NCBI GenBank assembly: GCA_040386155.1
Contig: JAZKFZ010000003.1
Span: 992,001 to 1,056,000 of the forward strand
Direction: 5' to 3'
DNA: 64,000 nucleotides
DNA from: M0103 sp040386155
Lineage (GTDB): Bacteria; Bacteroidota; Bacteroidia; Flavobacteriales_D; Crocinitomicaceae
Shown here: positions 37,910-46,869 of the stretch, piece after piece
How positions within the stretch are numbered: position 1 is the first letter of the stretch
Layout: every line of letters begins with the position of its first letter
Position numbers and translations under genes: made by a program
The notes under the pieces: model-generated
What the model was told of the DNA's origin: nothing
The model's input: only the letters and a program-made list of their open reading frames with translations
The model's database searches: none

Positions 37910-38368
37910 ATGAAGAAAATTGGACTTTTCCCTGGATCATTTGACCCCTTCACAAAAGGGCATGAAGCTATCGTGAATAAGGCATTGCCATTGTTTGATA
38001 CGATAGTAATTGGCATAGGTATTAATTCGACGAAAAACTACCTTTTTGATCTAGAGAAAAGAAAACAACATATTTTATCGCTTTTTCCTGGCAATCCAAA
38101 AATAATGATTCAAACGTATGAAAAGTTGACGGTGGATTTTTGCAAAGACATTAACGCTTCATTCATTATTCGTGGTTTAAGAAATTCGATGGATTTTGAA
38201 TATGAAAAATCCATTGCCAACATAAATCACGATATTTCAGGTATTGAAACGGTCTTTTTTCTGACCGACCAGCACCTCAGTGCTATTAGTTCAACAATAA
38301 TTAGAGAAATCTACCGTAATAATGGAGACATTGCTCCTTTTGTAACGAACGCATTGCTGCTCGTTTAA
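37910..38368 (+). CDS. coaD: Phosphopantetheine adenylyltransferase
   Basis: This 152-residue enzyme forms dephospho-CoA from 4'-phosphopantetheine and ATP. The nucleotidyltransferase signature GSFDPFTKGH is at residues 8-17, and the C-terminal ISSTIIRE motif is present. Length is typical. Its ATG directly follows the rsmD stop codon, as in many bacteria where rsmD and coaD are paired. Confidence 0.97.
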   Translation: MKKIGLFPGSFDPFTKGHEAIVNKALPLFDTIVIGIGINSTKNYLFDLEKRKQHILSLFPGNPKIMIQTYEKLTVDFCKDINASFIIRGLRNSMDFEYEKSIANINHDISGIETVFFLTDQHLSAISSTIIREIYRNNGDIAPFVTNALLLV

Positions 38369-38409
38369 ATTGGTACAATATTCGCTTCAACTCAAAAAAA
38401 AACTAGAAA

Positions 38410-39843
38410 ATGCTAAGACTGATTCCTTTGGTGGGGCTTTTGCTCGTGACAATTCCTTCGTTTGCTCAAGAAAAAACGACGGTGACAGTGAAAGGATATG
38501 CTCCGACGTACGTGGGTGCTACGATTGAATTCAACCAAACGGAAGATTACATTACGATGAGAGAAAAAAGCTTAGCTTCCACCACTGTAAAGGCTGACAG
38601 CACTTTTGAAGTTACTTTTTTCGTTGATGAAACAAAGAAAATAGCGCTAAGATCCAACAAAAATTTCACCTCATTCTACGTTCAACCAAAAGCGAAGTAT
38701 GATATTTACCTCCCTGCGAAGGATCAATACGAACCATTTCGTCCACAAGGAAACAAAGTGGAGGTAACGTTTTTTGACCTCGATAGCACAGACATCAATT
38801 ACAAAATTTTAAGCTACTTGCGTTGGCAAGATAATTACATCGGCAATTATTACTATCTCAAAAATGTAAAACCGCTAGAATTTGCAACGAAAGTAGATGA
38901 GTTCAAAGAAATGGTGCAAAAGCAATACAAGTCAGATACTACCGATTTCTTTTTTAAAACTTTCGTGCGCTATAACATTGCTTCGCTCGATAATATTCAA
39001 AATATTGCGGAGCGAAATCGCTATGAAAAGTATGATTTTTACCTCAAAACATATCCAGTAAGTTACCAAAATGATGCGTACATGGCCTATGTAAATTCAT
39101 TTTTTGAAAAGATGACTCCGCGCTTGCACGAGGAAACAAACAATAAAATGTATCAAGCGATCTTAAAAAGCAGTCCAACGCTTGTTATGAAAGCACTTGG
39201 CTCAGAATACACCTTGTCTAACCTTCGTTTACGTGAAATGGTGATGATAAAAACTTTGGGCGAAAATTTCTATTCTGATCAATACCCTCAAACTAATATC
39301 CTAGCCATTTTGGATAGTGTTGCCAATAAAAGTCTTTTCGAAGGAAATGAACCACTAGCAAGAAATATGATTATTCGATTGACGGATCTTGTCCCAGGTG
39401 GAAAAACGCCTGAATTTGCCTTTACGAATAGTAAGAAAGAGACAAAAACATTGGGAGACTACAAAGGTCAGTACATCTATTTTCACTTCATGAATCCTGA
39501 GGGAATTAAATCAACACTAGAAATAGAGCCATTGGTTAAATTGCATGCGCAATATAAAGACGACATTACCTTTGTGACATTCATTTCAAATGAGAACAAG
39601 GCGTTAGCAGAGGAATTTGCAAATAAAATTCCTTGGGAGAGTGTCGTTGTAGGCATAGATCATGCAATGATAAAAAAGTTTAAAATTAGTAGCTTTCCGC
39701 AATACGTCTTGATTGATGAAACAGGTCACATTGTGGGTGCTCCAGCTCTGTCGCCAATGCCAAACGGTCAATACGAAACCATAGATAAAACATTCTTTTA
39801 CATCAAAGAGGCACGCGCCAAAATGAAAGAATATCGAAGATAA
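38410..39843 (+). CDS. Thioredoxin-fold protein lacking active-site cysteines
   Basis: This 477-residue exported protein has a signal peptide cut near IPSFAQ. Residues 20-330 resemble the DUF4369-like and helical N-terminal parts of Bacteroidota TlpA/ResA-type proteins. The C-terminal part (about 335-470) has the AhpC/TlpA pattern TPEFAFTN...GDYKGQYIYFHFMNPEG, VTFISNE and a cis-Pro loop SFPQYVLID. Where TlpA has a CxxC motif there is MNPEG, and there is no Cys nearby, so it cannot act as a thiol oxidoreductase. It may be a structural or binding paralog. It lies 41 bases after coaD and could be read through from that operon. Confidence 0.8.
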   Translation: MLRLIPLVGLLLVTIPSFAQEKTTVTVKGYAPTYVGATIEFNQTEDYITMREKSLASTTVKADSTFEVTFFVDETKKIALRSNKNFTSFYVQPKAKYDIYLPAKDQYEPFRPQGNKVEVTFFDLDSTDINYKILSYLRWQDNYIGNYYYLKNVKPLEFATKVDEFKEMVQKQYKSDTTDFFFKTFVRYNIASLDNIQNIAERNRYEKYDFYLKTYPVSYQNDAYMAYVNSFFEKMTPRLHEETNNKMYQAILKSSPTLVMKALGSEYTLSNLRLREMVMIKTLGENFYSDQYPQTNILAILDSVANKSLFEGNEPLARNMIIRLTDLVPGGKTPEFAFTNSKKETKTLGDYKGQYIYFHFMNPEGIKSTLEIEPLVKLHAQYKDDITFVTFISNENKALAEEFANKIPWESVVVGIDHAMIKKFKISSFPQYVLIDETGHIVGAPALSPMPNGQYETIDKTFFYIKEARAKMKEYRR

Positions 39844-39879
39844 GCGCAATTCAAGGTCGCCATCTTCTCAAATCTAGTG

Positions 39880-39887
39880 TATCTTTG
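39880..39887 (+). promoter_or_regulatory. -7 element (TATCTTTG) for the nitroreductase gene
   Basis: TATCTTTG ends 12 bases before the ATG at 39900. A TTG start at 39885 would overlap it, so the ATG is preferred. Confidence 0.6.
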
Positions 39888-39899
39888 CAAGAAAAAAAA

Positions 39900-40487
39900 A
39901 TGCGTTTCAATCTTTCAGAAATCAACGAACTTATTCGATCAAGAAGAACAGTTTTTCCTGAACAATTCACCACACGTAAGGTGCATAAAGAGCAAATCGA
40001 TGTAATTTTGAATAATGCACAATGGGCGCCAACGCACGGAAATACGCAACCATGGCGTTTTAAAATTTTTGTTGACGACGGCCGACAAAAACTAGCAGAC
40101 TTCTTGGGTAAAACATATTTGGAAATAACACCAAAGGAAAGTCAGAACGATCTAAAATTGGCAAAAATGATCAATCGTCCCCTACTTTCTTCAGTGGTCA
40201 TTGCAGTGTGCATGGAACGACAAAAAGAAGAGAAAATTCCAGAGATTGAAGAAATTGAAGCTGTTGCTTGCGCAATTCAAAATATGTACTTGAGTTGCAC
40301 AGCGTATGGTTTAGGAGGATTTTGGTCGACTCCAAAATTAATTTACTCCACCCAAATGAATGAATTTCTATCCTTGGGAGAAAAAGATAAATGTTTGGGC
40401 TTGTTTTACATCGGTTATGTAGATGGTGAATTACCGAAATCGCACCGAAGACCGCTCGAATACTCAACGGAATGGATCGATCAGTAA
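39900..40487 (+). CDS. Nitroreductase family FMN-dependent oxidoreductase
   Basis: This 195-residue enzyme shows the nitroreductase fold: the N-terminal FMN-binding SRRTVFPEQF (Arg pair near residue 13), APTHGNTQPWRF with the FMN-phosphate contacts, and the LSCTAYGLGGFWST segment near residue 138. Members reduce nitro compounds, quinones or related substrates with NAD(P)H. The substrate cannot be read from the sequence. It is a single gene with its own -7 box. Confidence 0.9.
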   Translation: MRFNLSEINELIRSRRTVFPEQFTTRKVHKEQIDVILNNAQWAPTHGNTQPWRFKIFVDDGRQKLADFLGKTYLEITPKESQNDLKLAKMINRPLLSSVVIAVCMERQKEEKIPEIEEIEAVACAIQNMYLSCTAYGLGGFWSTPKLIYSTQMNEFLSLGEKDKCLGLFYIGYVDGELPKSHRRPLEYSTEWIDQ

Positions 40488-40539
40488 ATGATTTAACAGC
40501 AATTGAACGATTTCGTAAAAATCTCCGTTACTTAACAAA

Positions 40540-41310
40540 ATGAATTTCAAATTCCATAGCAGTATAATTGTCATGTTCTTTTTTGTGACGGGAATTGCTA
40601 TTGGTCAAGAAGAGCGAAAAAAAGAGAAATTTCCATCCTACTTTGGAGTTCAAATTCGTCCTATTTTTCCAGTTAAATTTATTGGCGATCCTCACCTGAC
40701 CATGACACAGAATGAATTTACGTCGACATTTCAGCAAAAAATGGGCTTTTCAGCTGGAGGAGTTGTGCGTGCAGGAATTAGCAAGCTTTTTGCAATTGAA
40801 ACAGGCTTAAATTTCACTCAACGAAATTTTGACCTAACAATGGATGTTCCTGATTCGAATATTCATGCAACTAACACATTGCGATTTATTGAATATGATA
40901 TTCCAATCAATGGCTTAGTGTATATTCAATTAGCACGAAGTTTCTACATGAATGCGTCATTGGGTGGTTCAATTACCTTTAAACCCACAGACGTCGGAGT
41001 GTTAACGATACCCGGCGGTAAAGATCTTTTCAGACATAAAGGGATTGTTGATAGTAAAATTGGTTTCGCCTTAAACGCCAATATAGGTTTTGAATATCGA
41101 ACAGAAAAAGCAGGAATATTTTACCTTGGAGGAAGTGCAAGAGTTCCATTTTCACCCTTGTTTATTGCAGCTGCTCGCTACGAGAACCAAAGTTACGACA
41201 ATACCATTTACGGCACTGTTGATGGTTCATTTATGGCCTTGGATTTTAAGTACTTTATTCCCAATATCAATAAAAAGGGAGAACAGTGGCAGCGAGGCCC
41301 AATTTTGTAG
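40540..41310 (+). CDS. Predicted outer membrane beta-barrel protein (PorT-like fold)
   Basis: This 256-residue protein has a signal peptide (cut near IAIGQ) and repeated amphipathic strands such as RAGISKLFAIETGLNFTQRNF and GFALNANIGFEYR. Strand spacing and the outer-membrane-protein-like ETGLNF turns resemble the Bacteroidota PorT/outer membrane beta-barrel group. Function unknown. It follows the nitroreductase by 52 bases on the same strand. Confidence 0.72.
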   Translation: MNFKFHSSIIVMFFFVTGIAIGQEERKKEKFPSYFGVQIRPIFPVKFIGDPHLTMTQNEFTSTFQQKMGFSAGGVVRAGISKLFAIETGLNFTQRNFDLTMDVPDSNIHATNTLRFIEYDIPINGLVYIQLARSFYMNASLGGSITFKPTDVGVLTIPGGKDLFRHKGIVDSKIGFALNANIGFEYRTEKAGIFYLGGSARVPFSPLFIAAARYENQSYDNTIYGTVDGSFMALDFKYFIPNINKKGEQWQRGPIL

Positions 41311-41413
41311 AAAAATGATCTTTATGATCCGCTTTTAGCTGGTTTATTGTGATTTTACAAAATATAGGAAAGTCTTCTATTTATTGGGATTGTCGGTACC
41401 AAATAGTTGGAAT

Positions 41414-41459
41414 TTTAAACTTTTGGAATTCCAAAATTTTGAAATTCCAAAAGTTTAAA
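41414..41459. repeat. Long AT-rich perfect inverted repeat (17-bp arms)
   Basis: TTTAAACTTTTGGAATT (41414-41430) is exactly complementary to AATTCCAAAAGTTTAAA (41443-41459), with a 12-base loop that is itself nearly palindromic (CCAAAATTTTGA). It lies between two convergent genes and may act as a bidirectional transcription stop, although it has little G+C and no strong T run. The remaining bases of 41311-41495 hold nothing else recognised. Confidence 0.7.
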
Positions 41460-41495
41460 TCATTATTCAGAAAATTACGTTTTTACGATTCCAAC

Positions 41496-42761
41496 TCAAT
41501 CCTTCTCAGTCACCAAAATTTTGTCGATTCTAGCGCCATCCATGTCCATAATTTCAATCTCAAACTGCAACCATTGAAGTAGATCTCCTTCTTTTGGAAT
41601 TCTTCTCAATTCATTTAGTATCAACCCACTGATGGTATTGAAAGGGTAATCTTCCGCCAACTCCTCTAAATCAAATTTCAATAAGAAATCATGCAAAGGA
41701 ACTTTTCCATCTATTAACCAACTGCCATCAGTACGTTGTGTAAACGTATATTCATCATAAAATTCAGATACATCACCAACTAGCGCTTCTAAAAGATCAT
41801 TCAAGGTTACTAATCCTTCCATTTGCCCAAATTCATCGGTAACAATAGCTTGAAAATTTCGTTCCAACTTAAATAAACTTAAGGCTTCATAAGCCGACAT
41901 ATTTTCAGTGACGAAACTGGCTGGTTTTAAATGATCTGTTAATTTAAAGTCGTCATCGTTAATGTGGCGGAACAAGTCTTTTAGTAAAATAATCCCTTCC
42001 ACTTCCAATTTGTCGTCAATAACCGGGTAGAGTGAGTGCATTTCGCCATTCACAACCTCTTTTATTTTTTCGACTGAAAAATCAATTCGCAAGGAAATAA
42101 CGTCATTTCGGTGCGTCATCAGCGACGAAATCTTTCTATCCCCCATACTGAAGACTCGCTCAACAATATCTTGTTCTATTTCTTCGATAGCACCACCTTC
42201 AATTCCTTCTTGAATAATTGCTTTAATCTCCTCCTCTGTTACTTTGCTTTCTGCCATTGGTTTGATTCGAAAAAGCTTGATAATCAAATCAGTAGTAGCA
42301 GTCAACAACCAGATAAATGGCGCAGCAATAACCGAAATCCAATGGATAGGGAACGCAAGAACTTTAGAAATAGTTTCAGGCATTGTTAATCCGATTCTTT
42401 TGGGAACCAATTCGCCCAATAGGATTGAAAAAAAAGTTAAGGTAATCACAATCACTGTCACTGCAATTGTTTCGCTGTACTTCTGAAGGGAGTCAAATTG
42501 ATTGATAAAACCCGTTAAATCATCCTCGATTTTTTGTCCAGAATAAATACCAGTTAAAATTCCAATAAGAGTAATTCCGATTTGTACAGTAGACAGAAAT
42601 TTACCCGGATTTTGGGACAACTCCAATGCTTTTTTTGCTGAGCGGTCTCCTTTCTTCGCTGCTGTTTCTAATCTTGATTTTCGAGAAGAAACCATAGCGA
42701 TTTCACTCATCGAAAATACGCCGTTCATTAGAATCAACAGCAATATTATGACTATTTCCAT
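41496..42761 (-). CDS. CNNM/CorC-type (HlyC/CorC) membrane protein with CBS domains
   Basis: This 421-residue inner membrane protein has a DUF21 (CNNM) membrane domain (residues 1-190) with helices starting MEIVIILLLILMNGVFSMSE, and the ALELSQNPGKFLSTVQIGIT signature. A CBS pair follows (about 205-325; LMTHRNDVISLR and EFGQMEGLVTLNDLLE), then a CorC_HlyC domain (about 340-420; DGSWLIDGKVPLHDF). Homologues take part in Mg2+ or Co2+ export and resistance; the old name hemolysin is not a functional claim. A TAGTTTTG -7 box lies only 4 bases upstream of the ATG. Confidence 0.92.
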   Translation of the reverse strand: MEIVIILLLILMNGVFSMSEIAMVSSRKSRLETAAKKGDRSAKKALELSQNPGKFLSTVQIGITLIGILTGIYSGQKIEDDLTGFINQFDSLQKYSETIAVTVIVITLTFFSILLGELVPKRIGLTMPETISKVLAFPIHWISVIAAPFIWLLTATTDLIIKLFRIKPMAESKVTEEEIKAIIQEGIEGGAIEEIEQDIVERVFSMGDRKISSLMTHRNDVISLRIDFSVEKIKEVVNGEMHSLYPVIDDKLEVEGIILLKDLFRHINDDDFKLTDHLKPASFVTENMSAYEALSLFKLERNFQAIVTDEFGQMEGLVTLNDLLEALVGDVSEFYDEYTFTQRTDGSWLIDGKVPLHDFLLKFDLEELAEDYPFNTISGLILNELRRIPKEGDLLQWLQFEIEIMDMDGARIDKILVTEKD

Positions 42762-42765
42762 TTAG

Positions 42766-42773
42766 CAAAACTA
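42766..42773 (-). promoter_or_regulatory. -7 element (TAGTTTTG on minus strand), near-leaderless
   Basis: TAGTTTTG on the minus strand ends 4 bases before the ATG of the CNNM/CorC gene, so the transcript probably starts at or next to the ATG. Confidence 0.55.
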
Positions 42774-42828
42774 TGAATTTTTTGAAGCAATGTACAAAAC
42801 TTTCTTATATTCGTTGAAAAACTTATCA

Positions 42829-43233
42829 ATGAACATCTTTCGCAATGCGCTAGCAGTGGTCTTGGGGCTTATCTTGGGTAGCATCGTAAACATGGGAATT
42901 ATAATGAGCAGCAGTTCAATTATTCCTCCACCCGTTGGCAGTGATCTAACGACCATGGAAGGATTAACAGCGGCAATGCAACACATGGAAGCGAAGCATT
43001 TTCTCTTCCCTTTTCTCGCTCATGCCCTTGGAACTTTCACTGGAGCGTTAGTCGTAATTCTAGTGGCTGCGAACAGAAAAAAGACCTTTGCATTCGTTAT
43101 AGCGAGCTGTTTTTTTGTTGGAGGGTTCATCAATGTTATACTATTACCTTCCCCTTTATGGTTCAATGTAACTGATTTAGCTATTGCTTATTTTCCAATG
43201 GCGTGGATGGCAACGCGATTTGCAGCAAAATAA
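42829..43233 (+). CDS. Small polytopic membrane protein, unknown
   Basis: This 134-residue protein has four predicted membrane helices (about residues 5-25, 50-72, 80-100 and 110-128). An extracytoplasmic Ser/Pro stretch (SSSSIIPPPVGSDLTTMEG) lies between helices 1 and 2. I do not recognise a family. The frame also opens at 42790, but a near-consensus -7 element TATATTCG around 42806-42813, with a TTTTTTG run about 20 bases upstream, makes the ATG at 42829 more likely. It is divergent from the CNNM/CorC gene and ends one base before a convergent gene. Confidence 0.65.
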   Translation: MNIFRNALAVVLGLILGSIVNMGIIMSSSSIIPPPVGSDLTTMEGLTAAMQHMEAKHFLFPFLAHALGTFTGALVVILVAANRKKTFAFVIASCFFVGGFINVILLPSPLWFNVTDLAIAYFPMAWMATRFAAK

Positions 43234-46200
43234 TTAGAAATCAAAACAGCCTTGTACATTAAATGTTTCACCTTGCTTGTTAGCAATTTTGACATACACG
43301 CAAGCGCCTCCTTTTAATTTTGATCGTTTTGATTTCGCTATTTCGGCTTTCAAGGCATCACCAACGAGTGAATTATAATGCTTGTATTGCTTCATTGTAT
43401 TTGGAATTTCTACTATATATTCCAGTATTTTAAATGGAGCATCTGATAAGTCAGGATCTTTTTCTGGATTGTATCCATAATAAATTTCAGTTGCATTTTC
43501 GTCGATCACTTCCCCAGTCTTAGAATTCCCATACCATAAATCAACTTTTGGAAGATCTTTAACGGGAATTTCATAGGTACCAATCACTTTACCAGTTGTT
43601 GTAGATGTTAAGGTCACAAATACGGATGTTGCTGGTCCACTTACTCTTAATGATTTCACACCTGTATTAGCATCTGTTTTTAGGGAAGAATTAGACGTTG
43701 AAATTTTATACGATTTATAGTCCGATGTTGACATTTTTAATACATTGACATAATTCCGGTAAAAGGCTACATTGAGTGGAGCTGGGTATTTCAAATCGCC
43801 TCCCCTACTCTGTATCAATTCTATTTGCGACATTGTTTCTCGATACACTTTCGTTGGAACCGAAGCTCCTGAATCGATCTTTAATGCTTTCTCTAGTTGC
43901 ACTTTTGCTTCCTCCAACTTTCCTTGCTCTAAGTACAATTCTCCCAGCGCAGTATAGCCTTTAGATTGTGTTGGTGCTTTTTGAATTACCTCTTTGAATT
44001 TGACTTCCGCTGCCTTTTTGTCGCCAGTTTGAGCCAATATTCTACCAGTATTAACCCCTGTTTCAGCCCAGGTTGGTGCAATTTTTTCCGCTTTTGCACT
44101 CATTTCTAATGCCATTTTTGCATCATTCAGAAGTGCATACAACTTAGCAGAAACATTGTAAACATACGCTCCTTTTGGATCCAAGGCCTCAATTCTACTC
44201 ACCCGCTCTAATGCTTTTGAATACTGATCTGCTTTTTGAGCTAGTAGAATTTCATACACCTCAAGGAGAAGTTTATTGATTTCCAATTGATCGGCATCTA
44301 ACTCATAAACACCTCCAATTTCATAAGCAGTTGTAGCATATTTCAGCGCTTTTTGCACTTTCGCTAAATCAGGTAGATTCGCAGCACCATTAACAAGTGG
44401 ATTAAGTACTTTATTAACTTCTGAATTCAAGCCAACAACGATGGTTCCATCGATTTTATGTTGAATGGCACTTAAATCACCACAGTCCTTCAACTGCTCG
44501 TAGAGGTCGAGCGCACTGCTTTTCTCAGGTTGCGACTTGATCGTCTGCACTGTGATACTACCATCAACTTCACCAATTCTCACTTGTAGATAAACAGGGT
44601 CGTAATCTAGAGAATTGATTCCACTTGTGTTTGCCGATTTTTGTGCAATCATTCTACTTGAGGTCAAATCAACCATCAATAAACGCTTTTGTTTCGGCCC
44701 ACCAATGAAAGCAATTTTTTCGAATGGATCAATTACAATAGAATTTAGCCCTTGAACCATCGTTTTGAATCCTGAATTCAACTTTCGGGATTCAATGTTC
44801 CAAGTTTGCAACATTCCATCTTCTGAAATACTCACCACTTCCCCCGCTAATCCTTTCAACGCCAGACTTCGAATTGGGGTTCCAAGGTACTCAAATGCAG
44901 TAGTTTTCTTTTTGCTCAAATTATCGAACGCTAAGAGCTTACTATCCTCCCCTGCTGTTACTATCGTATTTCCAGATACAACAAGCGAAGTAATAGCACC
45001 TTTGTGCATTTTGTATTCTTTAACTGTACTTAATTTAATATTCCAAATGGCGATTGTTCCTTTTACTGTTCCAAGTGCAATCTCATCCTCATTTATTTGC
45101 TGTATCGACGTTACTTCACTTGAAAGAGCAATCGAATTGACTTTTTCTTTCGACTCCACGTCCCAAATAATTGCATTTGCATCAGCACCACCCGAAATTA
45201 AATTACCACTAAAAGAGGAAAATGACAACGCTTTTACAGCGCCTGAGTGACCTTTCAGCCAAATAGGATTCTTTAAATCTGTTCCTGCATAAAGTGCAAT
45301 TCCATCAGCTCCAGCAGAAGCACTAAATGCCAAATTTGGACTTGAAACAACCGCTGTTACTGCTCCACTGTGATTTTTCTTTGAAACAGCTGGGCCAACT
45401 AAAATGGGCATTCTATCCAATGAATCTAGCTCTTCTTCATAAAATTTCTTCTCAATTGTTCTATTTTGCATCATTTGAAGAAGCGCCTTGCATGGGCCGT
45501 CCAATCCGTGATCGTCAATACCTAATGCCTTACTTTTCCCAAAAGAGGAAAGCCCTTTCAATGTTAAACCATCATTGGATTTTGCCAATTCGAGCAATTC
45601 AGCATTAACAATTGCCATTTCTTTATTGGTAGAGCCTCCAAAAAAAACAGGTGTTTGTGCCTTTTCTGTACTTTTATTTACTCGCGACTTCACATAACCT
45701 TCTAACTCATCCAGGGTAACGATTCCATCATTGTTGGCTAAATCGCCATCAGTATCTGCCATGCCCATCAAGCCTTGCACGAGGTAGAATGTAAATACGC
45801 CATGACCACCACCCCAATCCATTGATTCTTTTGACACTTGATCCTTCTGACAAGAAGTAATTGTTACAGCATTATCGTTGTACAATTCAGATATTTTAGT
45901 GTTGGCAGCACCTTTTTTTACGGAACCAGAATGACAAGCATCTGCAATAAACGTGACATTAATATTGCGTTTTGAAGCAGCTAAATTGACATATTTTTGA
46001 ATTTTTGAGATCGGAAGCGCGTCATTAAAATCATACGTAGATACTTCAGGAGGATCTACCTGATTAAGTAACAAAAATCCATCCTCAACCTCATCAACAT
46101 CGCCGTGACCAGCGAAATAAATAATTACATTATCACCGGGCTGCGCATCTTTGTACAACAAATCATAAATTTCAACGCCGATGACATCTTTGTTCGTAGC

Positions 46201-46455
46201 TGCTTCATTCAAAAACAGTTTCAGATTAATATCAGCAAATTTTGACAAGTACTCTTTGAGTAAAAGCGCATCATCATCTGCAAAATCAAGTTGATTGCTC
46301 TGCGGTAAATTCTTATAGCCTGAAATACCAATTATGATGGCGTGTGTTTTTCCCTTGCTAGTTTCTGTGGTATTTTCGGTTTCACCACCTCTATTTTGAG
46401 AATAGCTTGATACACTAGACAACAATAATATCGCGAGTAGTAATATTGATTTCAT
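43234..46455 (-). CDS. Exported caspase-like (C14) peptidase with WD40 and TPR repeats
   Basis: This 1073-residue protein has a signal peptide (MKSILLLAILLLSSVSSYSQ). A clan CD caspase-like domain follows (about residues 35-270), with catalytic His117 in YFAGHGD and Cys174 in ADACHSGS. Next are WD40-type blades (about 345-620; LISGGADANAIIWD, VVSISEDGMLQTW), then TPR helices (about 700-860; PTQSKGYTALGELYLEQGKLEEAK), and a beta-rich C-terminal domain (about 880-1073). By family it should cleave after Arg/Lys or Asp, but specificity is not readable. WD40 and TPR suggest partner binding that controls the peptidase, as in many bacterial metacaspase-like proteins. A TATATTTG box at 46474-46481 supports the ATG at 46455 over the frame opening at 46476. 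It is closely similar in its first 75 residues to the partial gene at 62348. Confidence 0.92.
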   Translation of the reverse strand: MKSILLLAILLLSSVSSYSQNRGGETENTTETSKGKTHAIIIGISGYKNLPQSNQLDFADDDALLLKEYLSKFADINLKLFLNEAATNKDVIGVEIYDLLYKDAQPGDNVIIYFAGHGDVDEVEDGFLLLNQVDPPEVSTYDFNDALPISKIQKYVNLAASKRNINVTFIADACHSGSVKKGAANTKISELYNDNAVTITSCQKDQVSKESMDWGGGHGVFTFYLVQGLMGMADTDGDLANNDGIVTLDELEGYVKSRVNKSTEKAQTPVFFGGSTNKEMAIVNAELLELAKSNDGLTLKGLSSFGKSKALGIDDHGLDGPCKALLQMMQNRTIEKKFYEEELDSLDRMPILVGPAVSKKNHSGAVTAVVSSPNLAFSASAGADGIALYAGTDLKNPIWLKGHSGAVKALSFSSFSGNLISGGADANAIIWDVESKEKVNSIALSSEVTSIQQINEDEIALGTVKGTIAIWNIKLSTVKEYKMHKGAITSLVVSGNTIVTAGEDSKLLAFDNLSKKKTTAFEYLGTPIRSLALKGLAGEVVSISEDGMLQTWNIESRKLNSGFKTMVQGLNSIVIDPFEKIAFIGGPKQKRLLMVDLTSSRMIAQKSANTSGINSLDYDPVYLQVRIGEVDGSITVQTIKSQPEKSSALDLYEQLKDCGDLSAIQHKIDGTIVVGLNSEVNKVLNPLVNGAANLPDLAKVQKALKYATTAYEIGGVYELDADQLEINKLLLEVYEILLAQKADQYSKALERVSRIEALDPKGAYVYNVSAKLYALLNDAKMALEMSAKAEKIAPTWAETGVNTGRILAQTGDKKAAEVKFKEVIQKAPTQSKGYTALGELYLEQGKLEEAKVQLEKALKIDSGASVPTKVYRETMSQIELIQSRGGDLKYPAPLNVAFYRNYVNVLKMSTSDYKSYKISTSNSSLKTDANTGVKSLRVSGPATSVFVTLTSTTTGKVIGTYEIPVKDLPKVDLWYGNSKTGEVIDENATEIYYGYNPEKDPDLSDAPFKILEYIVEIPNTMKQYKHYNSLVGDALKAEIAKSKRSKLKGGACVYVKIANKQGETFNVQGCFDF

Positions 46456-46473
46456 TATGAGTGGTTTTGAACC

Positions 46474-46481
46474 CAAATATA
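46474..46481 (-). promoter_or_regulatory. -7 element (TATATTTG on minus strand) for the caspase-WD40 gene
   Basis: TATATTTG on the minus strand lies 18 bases before the ATG at 46455 and overlaps the alternative upstream start. Confidence 0.6.
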
Positions 46482-46514
46482 ACCCAAAAAAAGTTAGAAA
46501 GTTACAACTAGCAA

Positions 46515-46829
46515 CTACCTACATTCAGCATTTTTCTTATTCCAGTCTAATTGATAATCAATGCGTTCTTTTTCTGTAGCACCTTCTTTGAGGTCATACT
46601 TTTTGCACTTTTCATCAAATACATCCAATTCAGCTTGTAAATCACTTTTTTCAGTAGGATCTTTTGCTCGTTGAATTTCTCCTTTGATGTCAAAACGATT
46701 GTTCATGCAATCGCAAAAAGAAAGATTGTCTAAATCAACGTCTTGAGGTACTTCTTCAGCACCGTTGTTTGTTGAACAAGAAATTGCAAAAGTGGTCGTT
46801 GCAATCGCCAACATCGATATCATTTTCAT
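46515..46829 (-). CDS. Small lipoprotein, unknown
   Basis: This 104-residue protein has a lipoprotein signal ending in the lipobox AISC (Cys18). The mature part is acidic and helical, with FCDCMNNRFDIKG near the middle and a final Cys in KKNAECR, giving several cysteines that could form disulfides. No family recognised. It sits between the GDPD and caspase-WD40 genes on the same strand and has its own TATTTTTG box. Membership of the peptidase island is possible but unproven. Confidence 0.75.
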   Translation of the reverse strand: MKMISMLAIATTTFAISCSTNNGAEEVPQDVDLDNLSFCDCMNNRFDIKGEIQRAKDPTEKSDLQAELDVFDEKCKKYDLKEGATEKERIDYQLDWNKKNAECR

Positions 46830-46843
46830 AGTGTGTTTTTTTT

Positions 46844-46851
46844 CAAAAATA
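46844..46851 (-). promoter_or_regulatory. -7 element (TATTTTTG on minus strand) for the small lipoprotein gene
   Basis: TATTTTTG on the minus strand, 14 bases before the ATG. Confidence 0.5.
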
Positions 46852-46869
46852 ATGAATCCAATTCAAGAA

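Noticed and set aside
38410..39843. Active TlpA-type thiol reductase
   Set aside because: The CxxC position is MNPEG and no cysteine is available nearby.
41349..41582. 77-codon plus-strand open frame
   Set aside because: It reads through the long inverted repeat and the antisense end of the CNNM/CorC gene, with no family features.
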